Part shown: positions 52,253 to 62,483 of the stretch, piece after piece | Layout of the letters: each line of letters starts with the position of its first letter | How positions within the stretch are numbered: the stretch's first letter is position 1 | From: Actinopolymorpha pittospori | Lineage (GTDB): Bacteria > Actinomycetota > Actinomycetes > Propionibacteriales > Actinopolymorphaceae | Reading direction: 5' to 3' | Assembly (NCBI RefSeq): GCF_014873875.1 | Contig: NZ_JADBEM010000001.1 | Location: 2,170,001-2,234,000, forward strand | Length of the DNA: 64,000 nt | Notes under the pieces: generated by a model | The model's database searches: none | What the model saw: the letters and a program-made list of their open reading frames with translations, nothing else | Told to the model about the DNA's origin: nothing | Made by a program: the position numbers and the translations under genes

Positions 52253-52440
52253 GTGATCTCCCTCGGTCGAAGGCGAGCGGAACGGCACACCGCGGCCGCG
52301 GTGTCGCCGCTGGCCGATTCACCTGGATCGTAGGGAAATGGTCATGTTTGGCGACAGTTGTGAGCAGTTGTCTGGCACCAAGTTTCCACGCCCGGGCACA
52401 GGCCGGGACGGACGCCGGGGACCAGATCAGGAACCAGAAA

Positions 52441-52481
52441 GGCCCTCGCCCGCCGGACACCTACGTCGGCGGGCGAGGGCC
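52441..52481 (-). terminator. Terminator after the intact GH25 gene
   Basis: ggccctcgcccgcc (52441-52454) pairs perfectly with ggcgggcgagggcc (52468-52481), a 14-bp stem 76 bases past the stop. Confidence 0.8.
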
Positions 52482-52556
52482 TCGTGAACAGAAACGCCTG
52501 TGGAGACCGCTCCGGCCCGATCGGGGGTCCGTGGGGAGCGGCCGACCGCGCGTCTC

Positions 52557-53693
52557 TCAGCGCTGGGTCGCGAACCTGCGGAGATCGGCCAGGGACCCGT
52601 TGAAGTAGTTCTGGTCGAGCGGGGTGTCGGTGTACTGCCAGAACGTGTGGCCGTCGCCCCAGCCACCCGGGAGACGACCCGGGGTGTCGTGGTAGTTGGC
52701 GATCCACAGCGGGCTGTCGCTGAACTCCTTGGTGTCGCCCGTGCACTGCGCCCACCAGTCGTCGGTGGTGTAGATCGCCGGCGCCCGCCCGGTGAGCTTC
52801 TTGTAGGTCGTGGTGAAGTCCCGGATGAAGTTCACCATCTCCCGCTGGGAGACGCCGTAGCAGGTGGAGACGCCGACCGCCTCGCCGTACTCGATGTCGA
52901 GCTCGCCGGGCAGGGTCTTGCCGTCAGGGGTCCAGCCGCCGCCGTTCGCGACGTAGAAGCGGGCCTGGGCGGCGCCGTTGCCCCGGTCGGGTCGGGCGAA
53001 GTGGTAGGTGCCCCGCAGCATGCCGACCTTGGCGGAGCCGTTGTACTGCTGGCCGAAGAACGGGTTGACGTAGCTCGTGCCCTCGGTGGCCTTCACGTAC
53101 GCGAACCGCTTGCCCTGGTTCCACCAGTACTCCCAGTCGACGTTGCCCTGGTGGCTCGCCACGTCGATTCCGCGCGTACGGGCGGTCATGGGCAGGCTCG
53201 GCTCGTACCTCTTCACGGGGACGGCCTTCTTGACGGCCTTCTTGTCGGGAGCGGCCTTCTTGGCTCCGGCGACCTTCTCCGGGCCCGGCTTTCCGGGCGC
53301 CGCGGCGCGCTTCCCGTCCGCCTCGATTCCGTCGCGCTGAGTGCCGGCGTCGGCTCCCTTCGCGTTCGTCCGGGCCTGCGGTCCCGGCGCCGCCTTGGGC
53401 GGGCTGGCCGGTGCGGCCTGGGACGCGGTGTACGTGGGGCTGTAGCGGTCGAGGTAGGCGCGCCCTCCGAGGGAGTCGCCGGACGACAGGGCGGAGAGCG
53501 TGTCCAGGTCGGCGCCGCCGTAGCCTCCGGGTGTTGTCACGGCGAACGACGGCGTCGCCAGCCCCACCGTGACCGCCGCCGCCCCGGCGAGGGTGGCGGC
53601 CAGCCGTGTGAACGGCGTCCAGGCGAGGCGGCCGCGAAGCGGGTGGGACCGCAGGCGTCGAAGTCGATGGGAGGGGTCGAAACGTGGCCGCAC
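52557..53693 (-). CDS. Secreted GH25 lysozyme
   Basis: About 378 residues: a signal peptide (cleaved near ATPSFA), then a long Ala/Lys/Pro-rich linker (about 65-165), then the GH25 muramidase domain. Catalytic motifs are RGIDVASHQGNVDW, YVKATEGTSYVNPFF and LDIEYGEA; the end has HTFWQYTDTPLDQNYFNG. It cleaves the peptidoglycan glycan backbone outside the cell. GTG 53693 has ggagaccca upstream. The downstream paralogue is frameshifted, so this is the functional copy. Confidence 0.9.
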   Translation of the reverse strand: MRPRFDPSHRLRRLRSHPLRGRLAWTPFTRLAATLAGAAAVTVGLATPSFAVTTPGGYGGADLDTLSALSSGDSLGGRAYLDRYSPTYTASQAAPASPPKAAPGPQARTNAKGADAGTQRDGIEADGKRAAAPGKPGPEKVAGAKKAAPDKKAVKKAVPVKRYEPSLPMTARTRGIDVASHQGNVDWEYWWNQGKRFAYVKATEGTSYVNPFFGQQYNGSAKVGMLRGTYHFARPDRGNGAAQARFYVANGGGWTPDGKTLPGELDIEYGEAVGVSTCYGVSQREMVNFIRDFTTTYKKLTGRAPAIYTTDDWWAQCTGDTKEFSDSPLWIANYHDTPGRLPGGWGDGHTFWQYTDTPLDQNYFNGSLADLRRFATQR

Positions 53694-54360
53694 TGGGTCT
53701 CCTCTGGTCGGGTGTGCGTCGCGCACGGGCCACCCGACAGGCCCGGCCGTCGACGGACGGACCGGAGGAGGATCACTGCGAGGATGCCGACATGGGTAGG
53801 AATTGTTCGTACCGCTCGGACATTTCGGAGGCCGTGCTTATGGTTTTGGCAATTCGGCCCCCGCGACCGACCCGCGCATTCTGCGTGAGCGCGATGAGAG
53901 CTTTCAAATCGAGATCCCACCATGCGGAAACCGACCGGGATGAAGTGGGCGATTTCGTACGCGGCCCCGCGATCCGGCTCCACCTGGTCATCCCGAACGA
54001 ATCGTCGTCGCGGACTGCTGGGTCGCGTCGCGAATGTCCTGGTCCGGCTGCATGTCGACGGCCCGATCTGTGCCCCGACTGTCGGACAGTCCGACGATGT
54101 GACATTCGACAGCCCTTTGGCACCGACAGTAAGGAATGATCTACCTTGCGCATCGAACAGGCCGCCGCGGGTAGGACTCGGCCTGAACGGGTGGTCGACA
54201 ACGAACCTTGGTTGATGCCCGCATTGTCCGTAACTGTGGACAGTGCCGATCGTTTGTCACTCTGGGGATGGTTAGGTATGTATGCGACGGGATGCAACCT
54301 GGAGCCGTTGCCCGTCGTCCGACGAATCTCCTGCCAAGCGTCGAGAGACTTGGGGAAGTT
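53694..54360. other. Long divergent intergenic region
   Basis: 667 bases between the lysozyme gene and the phosphoglycosyl transferase gene, more AT-rich than its surroundings. It holds a perfect palindrome (54077-54091) and a related tgtcc-N8-ggaca inverted repeat at 54230-54247. I see no gene in it. Confidence 0.5.
54077..54091. promoter_or_regulatory. 15-bp palindrome, candidate operator
   Basis: gactgtc-g-gacagtc is perfectly symmetric. It lies 270 bases upstream of the phosphoglycosyl transferase start, and similar TGTC/GACA elements lie downstream. The regulator is unknown. Confidence 0.5.
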
Positions 54361-55038
54361 GTGAAACACCAGGTGGCACGAGGGGTCAAGCGCGCCTTTG
54401 ACATCGGGCTCGCACTAGCCGGGTTGGTCGTTCTGTCTCCGCTGATCCTCGCCGTATCGCTCGTGGTCCGTTGGCGGCTCGGTTCGCCGGTCCTCTTCCG
54501 GCAGCGCCGGACCGGCATGGGTGGACGGTCCTTCTGGGTTCTGAAGTTCCGCACCATGACCGACAAGCGGGATCGTCGGGGTGAACTCCTCCCCGACCAC
54601 AAGCGGCTCACCCGCCTGGGTCGCCTCCTGCGCAAGCTCAGCCTCGACGAGATTCCGCAGCTGATCAACGTGCTCCGCGGCGACATGAGCATCGTCGGAC
54701 CACGGCCGCTGCTGCCGAAGTACGACCTCTGGTACACCCCCAACGAGCGGCGCCGCTTCGACGTCCGGCCCGGCATCACCGGCCTGGCACAGATCGCCGG
54801 TCGCAACACGGTCGGGTGGAGCGTGCGACTCAGCCTCGACGTCGAGTACGTCGAGCGGTGCTCGCTGTGGCTCGACTCCCGGATCATCCTGCAGACGGTG
54901 AAGGTGGTCTTCGCCCGCGAGGGCGTCGTCGCCGATCCGCGCGCCTTGATGTCCGACCTGGACGAGGAGCGGTCCGAGGCGATGACCGACGAACTCATCC
55001 TCGACGCCAAGGCACGTCAGCTTCTCCGCGCCGGCTGA
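54361..55038 (+). CDS. Small monotopic phosphoglycosyl transferase (PglC-like)
   Basis: 225 residues, about the size of minimal PglC-type enzymes. One N-terminal re-entrant helix (GLALAGLVVLSPLILAVSLV) precedes PVLFRQRRTGMGG and KFRTM. The catalytic Asp-Glu pair is at 96-97 in SLDEIPQ, followed by SIVGPRPLLP and RPGITGLAQI. It moves a sugar phosphate from a UDP-sugar to undecaprenyl phosphate, the first committed membrane step of glycan synthesis. GTG 54361 with gggga at good spacing is chosen over the longer frame. A PglD-like acetyltransferase gene lies just beyond, on the opposite strand. Confidence 0.9.
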   Translation: MKHQVARGVKRAFDIGLALAGLVVLSPLILAVSLVVRWRLGSPVLFRQRRTGMGGRSFWVLKFRTMTDKRDRRGELLPDHKRLTRLGRLLRKLSLDEIPQLINVLRGDMSIVGPRPLLPKYDLWYTPNERRRFDVRPGITGLAQIAGRNTVGWSVRLSLDVEYVERCSLWLDSRIILQTVKVVFAREGVVADPRALMSDLDEERSEAMTDELILDAKARQLLRAG

Positions 55039-55066
55039 GGCGCCGCGGTCGTCAGTCGTCCCGGTC

Positions 55067-55103
55067 GTCAGTCACTGCGGGCGTCAGTCACTGCGGGCGT
55101 CAG
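55067..55103 (-). repeat. 16-bp tandem duplication starting at a stop codon
   Basis: On the minus strand, ctgacgcccgcagtga occurs twice head to tail directly at the end of the acetyltransferase gene. The first unit contains the stop codon TGA of that gene, and a shorter third start follows. Confidence 0.8.
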
Positions 55104-55711
55104 CCGCGATGTGGCCGGGCCGGAACGCCGACCACGACGGTCGCGGCGGCTACGTCCCGGGTGACGACCGCGCCGGCGCCCACGAACGCGCGCTCTCCGA
55201 CCGCGAGGCCCTGGAGGACACACGCGTTCGACCCGATCGTGCTGCCTGCGCCGAGGTGGACGGCCCCGGCGATGTTGGCGCCCGGGAACACCGTTGCGAA
55301 GTCCGCGAGCTGCGCGTCGTGTCCGACGGTCGCGTTGTAGTTGACCTGGACATGCCGGCCGAGTTCGCACGACGACGACACGTGGGCCAGCGCCAGGATC
55401 ACGCTTCCGGCGCCGACGGTGGTCTCCGGCCCGACCACCGCGCGGGGATGGACGACCGTACGCGGAGTCAGCCCGCGCTCCTCGAGTTCGGCCGTGAGGC
55501 GGGCCCGTACGCCCGGATCGGCGATCGCGACCACGAAGTCGTCGTCCGCCTCGTCGGGGTGCACGACCGGCAGGCCACGGACCTTCTCCCCGGCCCGCGC
55601 ATGGTCGCAGAAGACGACCGGCTCGGCCGGCTCGCCGTCCGCCCGCGCGGCGAGTACGGCGTCGTACGTCTCGCGTCCGAACCCACCCGCGCCCACGATG
55701 TACAACGTCAT
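55100..55711 (-). CDS. NeuD/PglD-like sugar O/N-acetyltransferase
   Basis: 203 residues. The N-terminal domain starts LYIVGAGGFGRETYDAV, the nucleotide-sugar-binding fold of PglD and NeuD. The C-terminal half is a left-handed beta helix made of hexapeptide repeats (VGAGSVIL, SSSCELGRHVQVNYNATVGHD, HLGAGSTIGSNACVLQG). It acetylates an amino or hydroxyl group of a sugar donor. It is convergent with the PglC-like gene. The aminotransferase and dehydratase of a bacillosamine pathway are not in the window. Confidence 0.87.
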   Translation of the reverse strand: MTLYIVGAGGFGRETYDAVLAARADGEPAEPVVFCDHARAGEKVRGLPVVHPDEADDDFVVAIADPGVRARLTAELEERGLTPRTVVHPRAVVGPETTVGAGSVILALAHVSSSCELGRHVQVNYNATVGHDAQLADFATVFPGANIAGAVHLGAGSTIGSNACVLQGLAVGERAFVGAGAVVTRDVAAATVVVGVPARPHRG

Positions 55712-55942
55712 GGCCGGTCAGCCTAGAGCCTGCGGGAGACGGCGCCCGTGACCTCGCCGAGGGCTCGCCTTGACCTGGTTTCGGCCACTCCCCGTGACCA
55801 CCCGCCGGGTCCGGAGGGCCGGCCGAACGGCGCCTCCCGTGTCCACCATCCGGAGACACGTCTTGGTTCCTGGACGAGCCCAGGTAACATCGCGTCGTTC
55901 GTCACGTTTCCCTCAGTGGTCCGTCAGAGGACCCCCTCACCG

Positions 55943-55955
55943 ACCACTAGGTGGT
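55943..55955 (+). promoter_or_regulatory. Small hairpin over the cysD ribosome site
   Basis: accac-tag-gtggt lies 4 bases before the cysD start and contains its aggtggtg ribosome site, so it could reduce translation. A weak call. Confidence 0.3.
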
Positions 55956-55958
55956 GTT

Positions 55959-56864
55959 ATGCCCCTCGACTACCGGTTGTCTCACCTGCAGGCACTCGAG
56001 GCGGAGTCGATCCACATCATCCGTGAGGTCGCGGCGGAGTTCGAGCGCCCAGCGCTTCTCTTCTCCGGCGGCAAGGACTCCTGCGTCATGCTGCGGCTCG
56101 CCGAAAAGGCCTTCTGGCCAGCGCGGGTGCCGTTCGCGATCGTTCACGTCGATACCGGCCACAACTTCGCGGAAGTGCTCGACTTCCGCGACCGCCGAGT
56201 CGCCGAGCTCGGACTCCGACTGGTCGTCGGGTCCGTGCAGGAGGCCATCGACGCCGGGCGGATCACCGAGCGGCCAGGACAGCTCCGCAACCGGATGCAG
56301 ACGCAGATCCTGCTGGAGACCGTCGAGGCGCACAACTTCGACGCCCTGCTCGGTGGCGCCCGCCGGGACGAGGAGAAGGCGCGCGCGAAGGAGCGGGTCT
56401 TCTCGTTCCGGGACGAGTTCGGCCAATGGGACCCGAAGAACCAGCGCCCGGAGCTGTGGAACCTCTACAACGGACGCGTGCACCCGGGTGAGTCGATCCG
56501 GGCCTTCCCGCTGTCCAACTGGACCGAGCTGGACATCTGGCAGTACATCGCCAACGACGAGCTCCCGCTCCCCTCCATCTACTTCGCGCACCAGCGCAAG
56601 GTCTTCGAGCGCGACGGCATGCTGCTCGCCGAGTCCGTCCACGTGCCGCGCCGGGAGGGCGAGGATCTCCGCGAGGCGACCGTCCGTTACCGCACGGTCG
56701 GCGACATCTCGTGCACGGGAGCGGTGGAGTCGACGGCGACCACTGTGGAAGAGATCATCGCGGAGGTGGCCACGAGCCGCGTGACCGAACGCGGCGCCAC
56801 CCGTGCCGACGACCGGTTCAGCGAAGCCGCGATGGAAGACCGCAAGCGGGAAGGCTATTTCTAG
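55959..56864 (+). CDS. cysD: Sulfate adenylyltransferase subunit 2
   Basis: A 301-residue PP-loop enzyme with SGGKDS at 36-41. With CysN it makes adenylylsulfate (APS) from ATP and sulfate. ATG 55959 (MPLDYRLSHLQALEAESIHI) matches the family start; the open frame back to 55770 is not coding. It overlaps cysN by one base. Confidence 0.95.
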   Translation: MPLDYRLSHLQALEAESIHIIREVAAEFERPALLFSGGKDSCVMLRLAEKAFWPARVPFAIVHVDTGHNFAEVLDFRDRRVAELGLRLVVGSVQEAIDAGRITERPGQLRNRMQTQILLETVEAHNFDALLGGARRDEEKARAKERVFSFRDEFGQWDPKNQRPELWNLYNGRVHPGESIRAFPLSNWTELDIWQYIANDELPLPSIYFAHQRKVFERDGMLLAESVHVPRREGEDLREATVRYRTVGDISCTGAVESTATTVEEIIAEVATSRVTERGATRADDRFSEAAMEDRKREGYF

Positions 56865-58114
56865 TGGATCTGCTGCGATTCGCCACCGCCGGCAGCGTCG
56901 ACGATGGCAAGAGCACCCTCATCGGCCGGCTGCTGTACGACTCCAAGGCAATCTTCGAGGACCAGCTCGAGGCGGTCGAACGCACCAGCCGCGACCGAGG
57001 GTTCGAATACACCAACCTCGCGTTGCTCACCGACGGGTTGCGGGCCGAGCGCGAGCAGGGCATCACGATCGACGTGGCCTACCGCTACTTCGCGACGCCC
57101 AAGCGGAAGTTCATCATCGCCGACACCCCGGGCCACATCCAGTACACCCGCAACATGGTGACCGGCGCCTCCAACGCCGACCTTGCCCTCGTCCTCGTCG
57201 ACGCCCGCAACGGCCTGGTCGAGCAGACCCGGCGGCACGCATTCCTCGTCTCGCTGCTGCGGGTGCCGCACCTCGTCCTCTGCGTCAACAAGATGGACCT
57301 GGTCGACTACAGCCGTGAGGTGTTCGAGCGGATCCGCGAGGAGTTCATCGGCTTCGCGACCAAGCTCACGATCCCCGACCTGCAGGTGATCCCGATCTCG
57401 GCGCTGGAAGGCGACAACGTCGTCGACCGGTCGATGAACATGCCGTGGTACGACGGACCCTCGCTGCTCCACCACCTGGAAAACGTGCACGTCGCGAGCG
57501 ACCGCAACCTCGTCGACCCCCGACTTCCCGTGCAGTACGTCATCCGGCCGCAGTCCAACGACTTCCACGACTACCGCGGTTACGCCGGCCAACTCGTCGG
57601 TGGTGTGCTGCGGCCCGGTGACGAGGTCATGGTCCTGCCCTCCGGGATGACCTCGCGGGTCGCACGGATCGACACCCCCGACGGTCCGGTCGACGAGGCG
57701 TTCCCGCCGATGTCGGTCACCGTCCTGCTCACCGACGACCTCGACGTCTCGCGCGGCGACATGATCTGCCGGCCCTACAACAAGCCGGTGGCCGCACAGA
57801 ACATCTGCGCCATGATCAGCTGGATGGCCGACACCCAGCTGCGCCCTGGGCAACGGATCCAGATCAAGCACACCACCCGGACCGCCCGCGCGATCGTGAA
57901 GAAGCTCCACTACCGGCTGGACGTCAACACGCTGCACCGCGACGAAAACGCCGAAGCCCTCGGGCTCAACGAGATCGGCCGCGTCGACCTGCGGATCGCC
58001 CAGCCGTTGTTCGTGGACGAGTACGCCCGTAACCGGCTGACCGGCGGCTTCGTCCTGGTGGACGAGTCGACCAATGTCACCGTAGGCGCCGGTATGGTCG
58101 TCGCCGCCGACTGA
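56864..58114 (+). CDS. cysN: Sulfate adenylyltransferase subunit 1 (GTPase)
   Basis: A 416-residue EF-Tu-like GTPase: GSVDDGKST (10-18), DTPGH, and NKMD, then two beta-barrel domains. It couples GTP hydrolysis to APS formation by CysD. The protein ends after the barrels, with no fused CysC (APS kinase) domain, and neither cysC nor cysH is near. GTG 56864 shares its first base with the cysD stop. Confidence 0.94.
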   Translation: MDLLRFATAGSVDDGKSTLIGRLLYDSKAIFEDQLEAVERTSRDRGFEYTNLALLTDGLRAEREQGITIDVAYRYFATPKRKFIIADTPGHIQYTRNMVTGASNADLALVLVDARNGLVEQTRRHAFLVSLLRVPHLVLCVNKMDLVDYSREVFERIREEFIGFATKLTIPDLQVIPISALEGDNVVDRSMNMPWYDGPSLLHHLENVHVASDRNLVDPRLPVQYVIRPQSNDFHDYRGYAGQLVGGVLRPGDEVMVLPSGMTSRVARIDTPDGPVDEAFPPMSVTVLLTDDLDVSRGDMICRPYNKPVAAQNICAMISWMADTQLRPGQRIQIKHTTRTARAIVKKLHYRLDVNTLHRDENAEALGLNEIGRVDLRIAQPLFVDEYARNRLTGGFVLVDESTNVTVGAGMVVAAD

Positions 58115-58160
58115 GCGGGTTGAGCGGATCCCCGCATCCCGCCTGGCAACCCGGTACGTG

Positions 58161-58203
58161 AACAGGGCCTTCGCAGCGACGGCATCGCTGCGAAGGCCCT
58201 GTT
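58161..58203. terminator. Bidirectional terminator after cysN
   Basis: A near-perfect 19-bp stem, aacagggccttcgcagcga against tcgctgcgaaggccctgtt, with a cggca loop, between convergent genes. Confidence 0.9.
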
Positions 58204-58216
58204 CGTCAGAGGGCTG

Positions 58217-58735
58217 TCAGGCGAAGGAGACGGCGATCAGGGCGATGGCGGAGCCGGCGAAGACCACCGTGTTGCGGATGTAGGTATGAGCTCGCGCCCA
58301 GCGGGGGAAGGCGTTCTCGGCGGCCTTGAGGAACGGCGCGACCTCGACGCGGGCCAGCTCCGGATCGCCCTTGCGGCGGAAGGCGGCCTGCACCGACTTC
58401 ACCGCGGTGAGGTTGCTGTGGACGATCACGACGTTCATCAGCAGGACGAGCGAGGAGAAGATCCAGGTCATCAGCGGGGCCAGCCCGGCGTCGGCGAGGT
58501 TCAGGGCGGCGGTCGCGGTCATGATCGCGGCGACCGTGACCGGAGCGGCGGTCTCGTGACCTCCGGCGTCGAAGCGAAGCTTGTTCTCCTCCAGCACCTC
58601 CGGGCGGACGTTCTGGCGGCGCAGTTCGGCGACCGCGGCGGCCTTGGCGGCGGGGCCGAACCGGTGGCGGACGACCGGGATGCTGACGAAGGCGACGGCG
58701 ACGAGCAGCTGCATGACGGCGGCGAGGGCGTTCAT
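58217..58735 (-). CDS. Four-segment membrane protein of unknown function
   Basis: 172 residues with four hydrophobic segments and a charged loop (RRQNVRPEVLEENKLRFDAGGHET). I cannot assign a family. It diverges from a TetR gene across three operator-like repeats, so that regulator probably controls it, as in many efflux or stress pairs. Start ATG 58735. Confidence 0.72.
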   Translation of the reverse strand: MNALAAVMQLLVAVAFVSIPVVRHRFGPAAKAAAVAELRRQNVRPEVLEENKLRFDAGGHETAAPVTVAAIMTATAALNLADAGLAPLMTWIFSSLVLLMNVVIVHSNLTAVKSVQAAFRRKGDPELARVEVAPFLKAAENAFPRWARAHTYIRNTVVFAGSAIALIAVSFA

Positions 58736-58754
58736 CGGAGGGCTCCCACTTCGA

Positions 58755-58839
58755 CTTGTACTTTGTTCAACTGCTGACGAGTGAGGACGCTAACCCACCA
58801 CTTGAACGTTGTGCAAGTCCGTCTTGAACTTTGTGCAAG
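58755..58839. promoter_or_regulatory. Three TetR-type operator repeats
   Basis: cttgaacgttgtgcaag (58801-58817) and cttgaactttgtgcaag (58823-58839) are inverted repeats of TTGnAC/GTnCAA, spaced 22 bp apart. A degenerate third, cttgtactttgttcaac, is at 58755-58771 next to the membrane-protein gene. They lie between the two divergent genes and are probably bound by the TetR protein encoded beside them. Confidence 0.78.
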
Positions 58840-58860
58840 GCGTCGCGTACGGTAAGGGGC

Positions 58861-59541
58861 ATGCCACGCGAGACCCTCACCCGCGACCAGATCGTCCGCG
58901 CCGCCGTCGACCTCCTGGACGCCGAGGGCCTCGAAGGTCTGAACATGCGCGCCCTGGGCAAGCGACTCGACTCGGCGGCGACCGCCGTCTACTGGCACGT
59001 CAAGAACAAGGACAACCTCGTCCTGCTCGCTGCCGACCACGTGTGGAGCGAACTCACGCTGCCCGATCTGAATCCCGCCGACTGGCGCACCGCCGCCGCC
59101 ACGATGGCCACCGACCTGTACCGGATGTTCACCCTGCACCCCTGGCTGGTGCAGGCGTTCGCGGCGCACGTCCTCTACGGCGAGGGCAAGTCGCGCTTCG
59201 ACGACCACGGCCTCGCCGTGTTCGAGGCCGCCGGCTTCGCCGCGGCCCGCGCCGACCAGGTCGCCGCCGCCGTCTTCACCTACGTCCTCGGCAACGCGGC
59301 CGGTGCCGCCGCGGCGGCGTCACTCACCCGCAGACTCAACCAGGACGGTGCCCGCGCCGAACAGCAACTCCAGGACGCGATGGCCGAGGCCAAGGCGATC
59401 GCCATGCGCTACCCGCGCCTACGCACCAGGGTCGAAACCCCAGCGGCGACCGACTACGCCGCGTCTCCTGACCAGACCTTCGAGCTCGGCCTCCAGGCCC
59501 TCCTCGACGGCCTGGAACGCCAACTCGCCCCGCAATCGTGA
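58861..59541 (+). CDS. TetR-family transcriptional regulator
   Basis: 226 residues. The helix-turn-helix is at ~10-50 (RDQIVRAAVDLLDAEGLEGLNMRALGKRL, then AVYWHVKNKDNL). The C-terminal domain resembles the TetR_C_1 ligand-binding type (WLVQAFAAHVLYGEG). It is expected to repress itself and the divergent membrane gene. ATG 58861 is preferred over an upstream GTG at 58831, which would overlap the operator. Confidence 0.92.
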   Translation: MPRETLTRDQIVRAAVDLLDAEGLEGLNMRALGKRLDSAATAVYWHVKNKDNLVLLAADHVWSELTLPDLNPADWRTAAATMATDLYRMFTLHPWLVQAFAAHVLYGEGKSRFDDHGLAVFEAAGFAAARADQVAAAVFTYVLGNAAGAAAAASLTRRLNQDGARAEQQLQDAMAEAKAIAMRYPRLRTRVETPAATDYAASPDQTFELGLQALLDGLERQLAPQS

Positions 59542-59599
59542 CGAGGAGAATCGCGGACATCGGAGTCGGCGGACCAGGTCATGGTCCGCAGGGCGTGGC

Positions 59600-60781
<1,182 letters not shown>

Positions 60782-60798
60782 GTCGGTCCTTTCTGGAG

Positions 60799-61830
60799 TC
60801 AGCCCCGCGTCCAGTCGAGGATGACCTTGCCGCAGTTGCCCTCTCTCATCGTCGCGAACGCCTGGTCGTGCTCGGTCATCGGGAACCGGTGGGTGATCAC
60901 CGGGGAGATGTCGAGCCCTTCCTCGACCAGCACCGACATGGCGTACCACGTCTCGAACATCTGCCGGCCGTAGATGCCGCGGATGGTCAGCATGGACAGG
61001 ACGACGCGGCTCCAGTCGATGCTGATCGGACCGGAGGACAGGCCGAGGACGGCGATCCGGCCACCGTGGGCCATCGAGTCGACCATCGCGGGGAGCGCGG
61101 TGGGATGCCCCGACATCTCCAGACCGATGTCGAAGCCCTCCTTCATGCCGAGGTCGGCCTTCACCTCCGCAAGGGAGGTCCGCCCGACGTTGACGGCCGC
61201 GGTCACGCCGACCTTGTTGGCGAGCTCGAGGCGGTAGTCGTTGACGTCGGTGATCACCACGTGCCGGGCGCCCGCGTGCCGGACGACGGCCGCGGCCATC
61301 AGCCCGATCGGGCCGGCACCAGTGATCAGGACGTCCTCACCGACCACGGGATAGGCCAGCGCGGTGTGCACGGCGTTGCCGAACGGGTCGAAGATCGTGG
61401 CGACGTCGAGGTCGATGTCGGCCGGGTGCTTCCACAGGTTGCCGACCGGCAGGGTGAGGTAGTCGGCGAACGCGCCGGCCCGGGTCAGTCCGACACCCTG
61501 GGTGTTGGCGCACAGGTGCCGGCGGCCGGCCATGCAGTTGCGGCAGCGTCCGCAGACGAGGTGACCCTCGCCGCTCACGATGTCACCGACCGCGACACTG
61601 TCCGCCCCGGGCCCGAGCTCCACCACGCGGCCCACGAACTCGTGGCCGACCACGAGTGGGGTCGTGACGTGCGTACGGGCCCAGTCGTCCCAGGCCAGGA
61701 TGTGCAGGTCGGTGCCGCAGATGCCGGTCTGGAGCACCTGGACGAGGGCCTCCCCGGGGCCCGGGGCCGGGTCCGGAACCTCTTCGAGCCACAGGCCGGG
61801 CTCGGCCTTGGCCTTCACCAGCGCTCGCAT
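60799..61830 (-). CDS. tdh: L-threonine 3-dehydrogenase
   Basis: A 343-residue zinc alcohol-dehydrogenase-family enzyme that oxidises threonine to 2-amino-3-ketobutyrate. The catalytic zinc site is in [10 protein letters not shown] and GHEFVGRV, the structural zinc in [15 protein letters not shown], and the NAD site in [15 protein letters not shown] 61830 ([18 protein letters not shown]) is the family start; the open frame to 62178 covers the neighbouring gene in the wrong frame. Confidence 0.95.
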   Translation of the reverse strand: MRALVKAKAEPGLWLEEVPDPAPGPGEALVQVLQTGICGTDLHILAWDDWARTHVTTPLVVGHEFVGRVVELGPGADSVAVGDIVSGEGHLVCGRCRNCMAGRRHLCANTQGVGLTRAGAFADYLTLPVGNLWKHPADIDLDVATIFDPFGNAVHTALAYPVVGEDVLITGAGPIGLMAAAVVRHAGARHVVITDVNDYRLELANKVGVTAAVNVGRTSLAEVKADLGMKEGFDIGLEMSGHPTALPAMVDSMAHGGRIAVLGLSSGPISIDWSRVVLSMLTIRGIYGRQMFETWYAMSVLVEEGLDISPVITHRFPMTEHDQAFATMREGNCGKVILDWTRG

Positions 61831-61856
61831 TGCCTCTATCTTCCGCCGGTTGGGAA

Positions 61857-62426
61857 CTACGGGTGCCGGCCGACCAGGGCGATCAGTTGGTCCTGCAGGT
61901 CGTCGGACTGGGTGCGTACCGGCGGCGCGAGCATACTGCTGCCCTGCCATTCGGGTACCCGCACGGAGGCGTATCCCCAGACGTGGCGTACGACGTCGGG
62001 GTCCAGCCGGGCCTCCAGGCCGGCGCCACGGGCGAGGTCCCAGGCGTGGACGGCGAGGTCGGTCAGCATCTGCTCGGCGTACTCGTCGACGGAGGTGTCT
62101 CCGAAGGACAGGTGCACCATGGCGTCGTCGGGTGTCTCCTCCCAGGCCGCCAGCGAGGCGGCGATGGCGGCGTCCCACGCGGCCACCGGCTCGGCGCCGA
62201 GCACGTCACCGTCGTAGCGGTCCCCGACCTGTTCGACGGTCTCGCCGCGGAGCAGGTGCGGTGCCCACAGGTGTTCGCCGACCAGGTGGTTGAGCAGGTC
62301 TCGAACGCACCACTCGGTGCACGGGGTCGGCGCGTCCCAGCCGTCGGGGGGTACGTCGTGCACCCGGCTGCCGAAGTCCCGTGCCGCGCGGGGGATCAGT
62401 GACCGCGCGGACTCCTGCGCCGTCAT
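61857..62426 (-). CDS. TIGR03086-type / DinB-superfamily protein
   Basis: 189 residues with the actinobacterial TIGR03086 pattern: [17 protein letters not shown] near residue 35 and [12 protein letters not shown] near 130, which place the metal-binding histidines of DinB/mycothiol-dependent isomerase-like proteins. Function unknown. It starts at ATG 62426, 26 bases upstream of tdh, so it may be co-transcribed. Confidence 0.85.
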   Translation of the reverse strand: MTAQESARSLIPRAARDFGSRVHDVPPDGWDAPTPCTEWCVRDLLNHLVGEHLWAPHLLRGETVEQVGDRYDGDVLGAEPVAAWDAAIAASLAAWEETPDDAMVHLSFGDTSVDEYAEQMLTDLAVHAWDLARGAGLEARLDPDVVRHVWGYASVRVPEWQGSSMLAPPVRTQSDDLQDQLIALVGRHP

Positions 62427-62483
62427 GGCGTCACCCGTTCGGTGACGCTGGCGAGTCGTGCGGCTACCTGATAGCGTTCGAAC

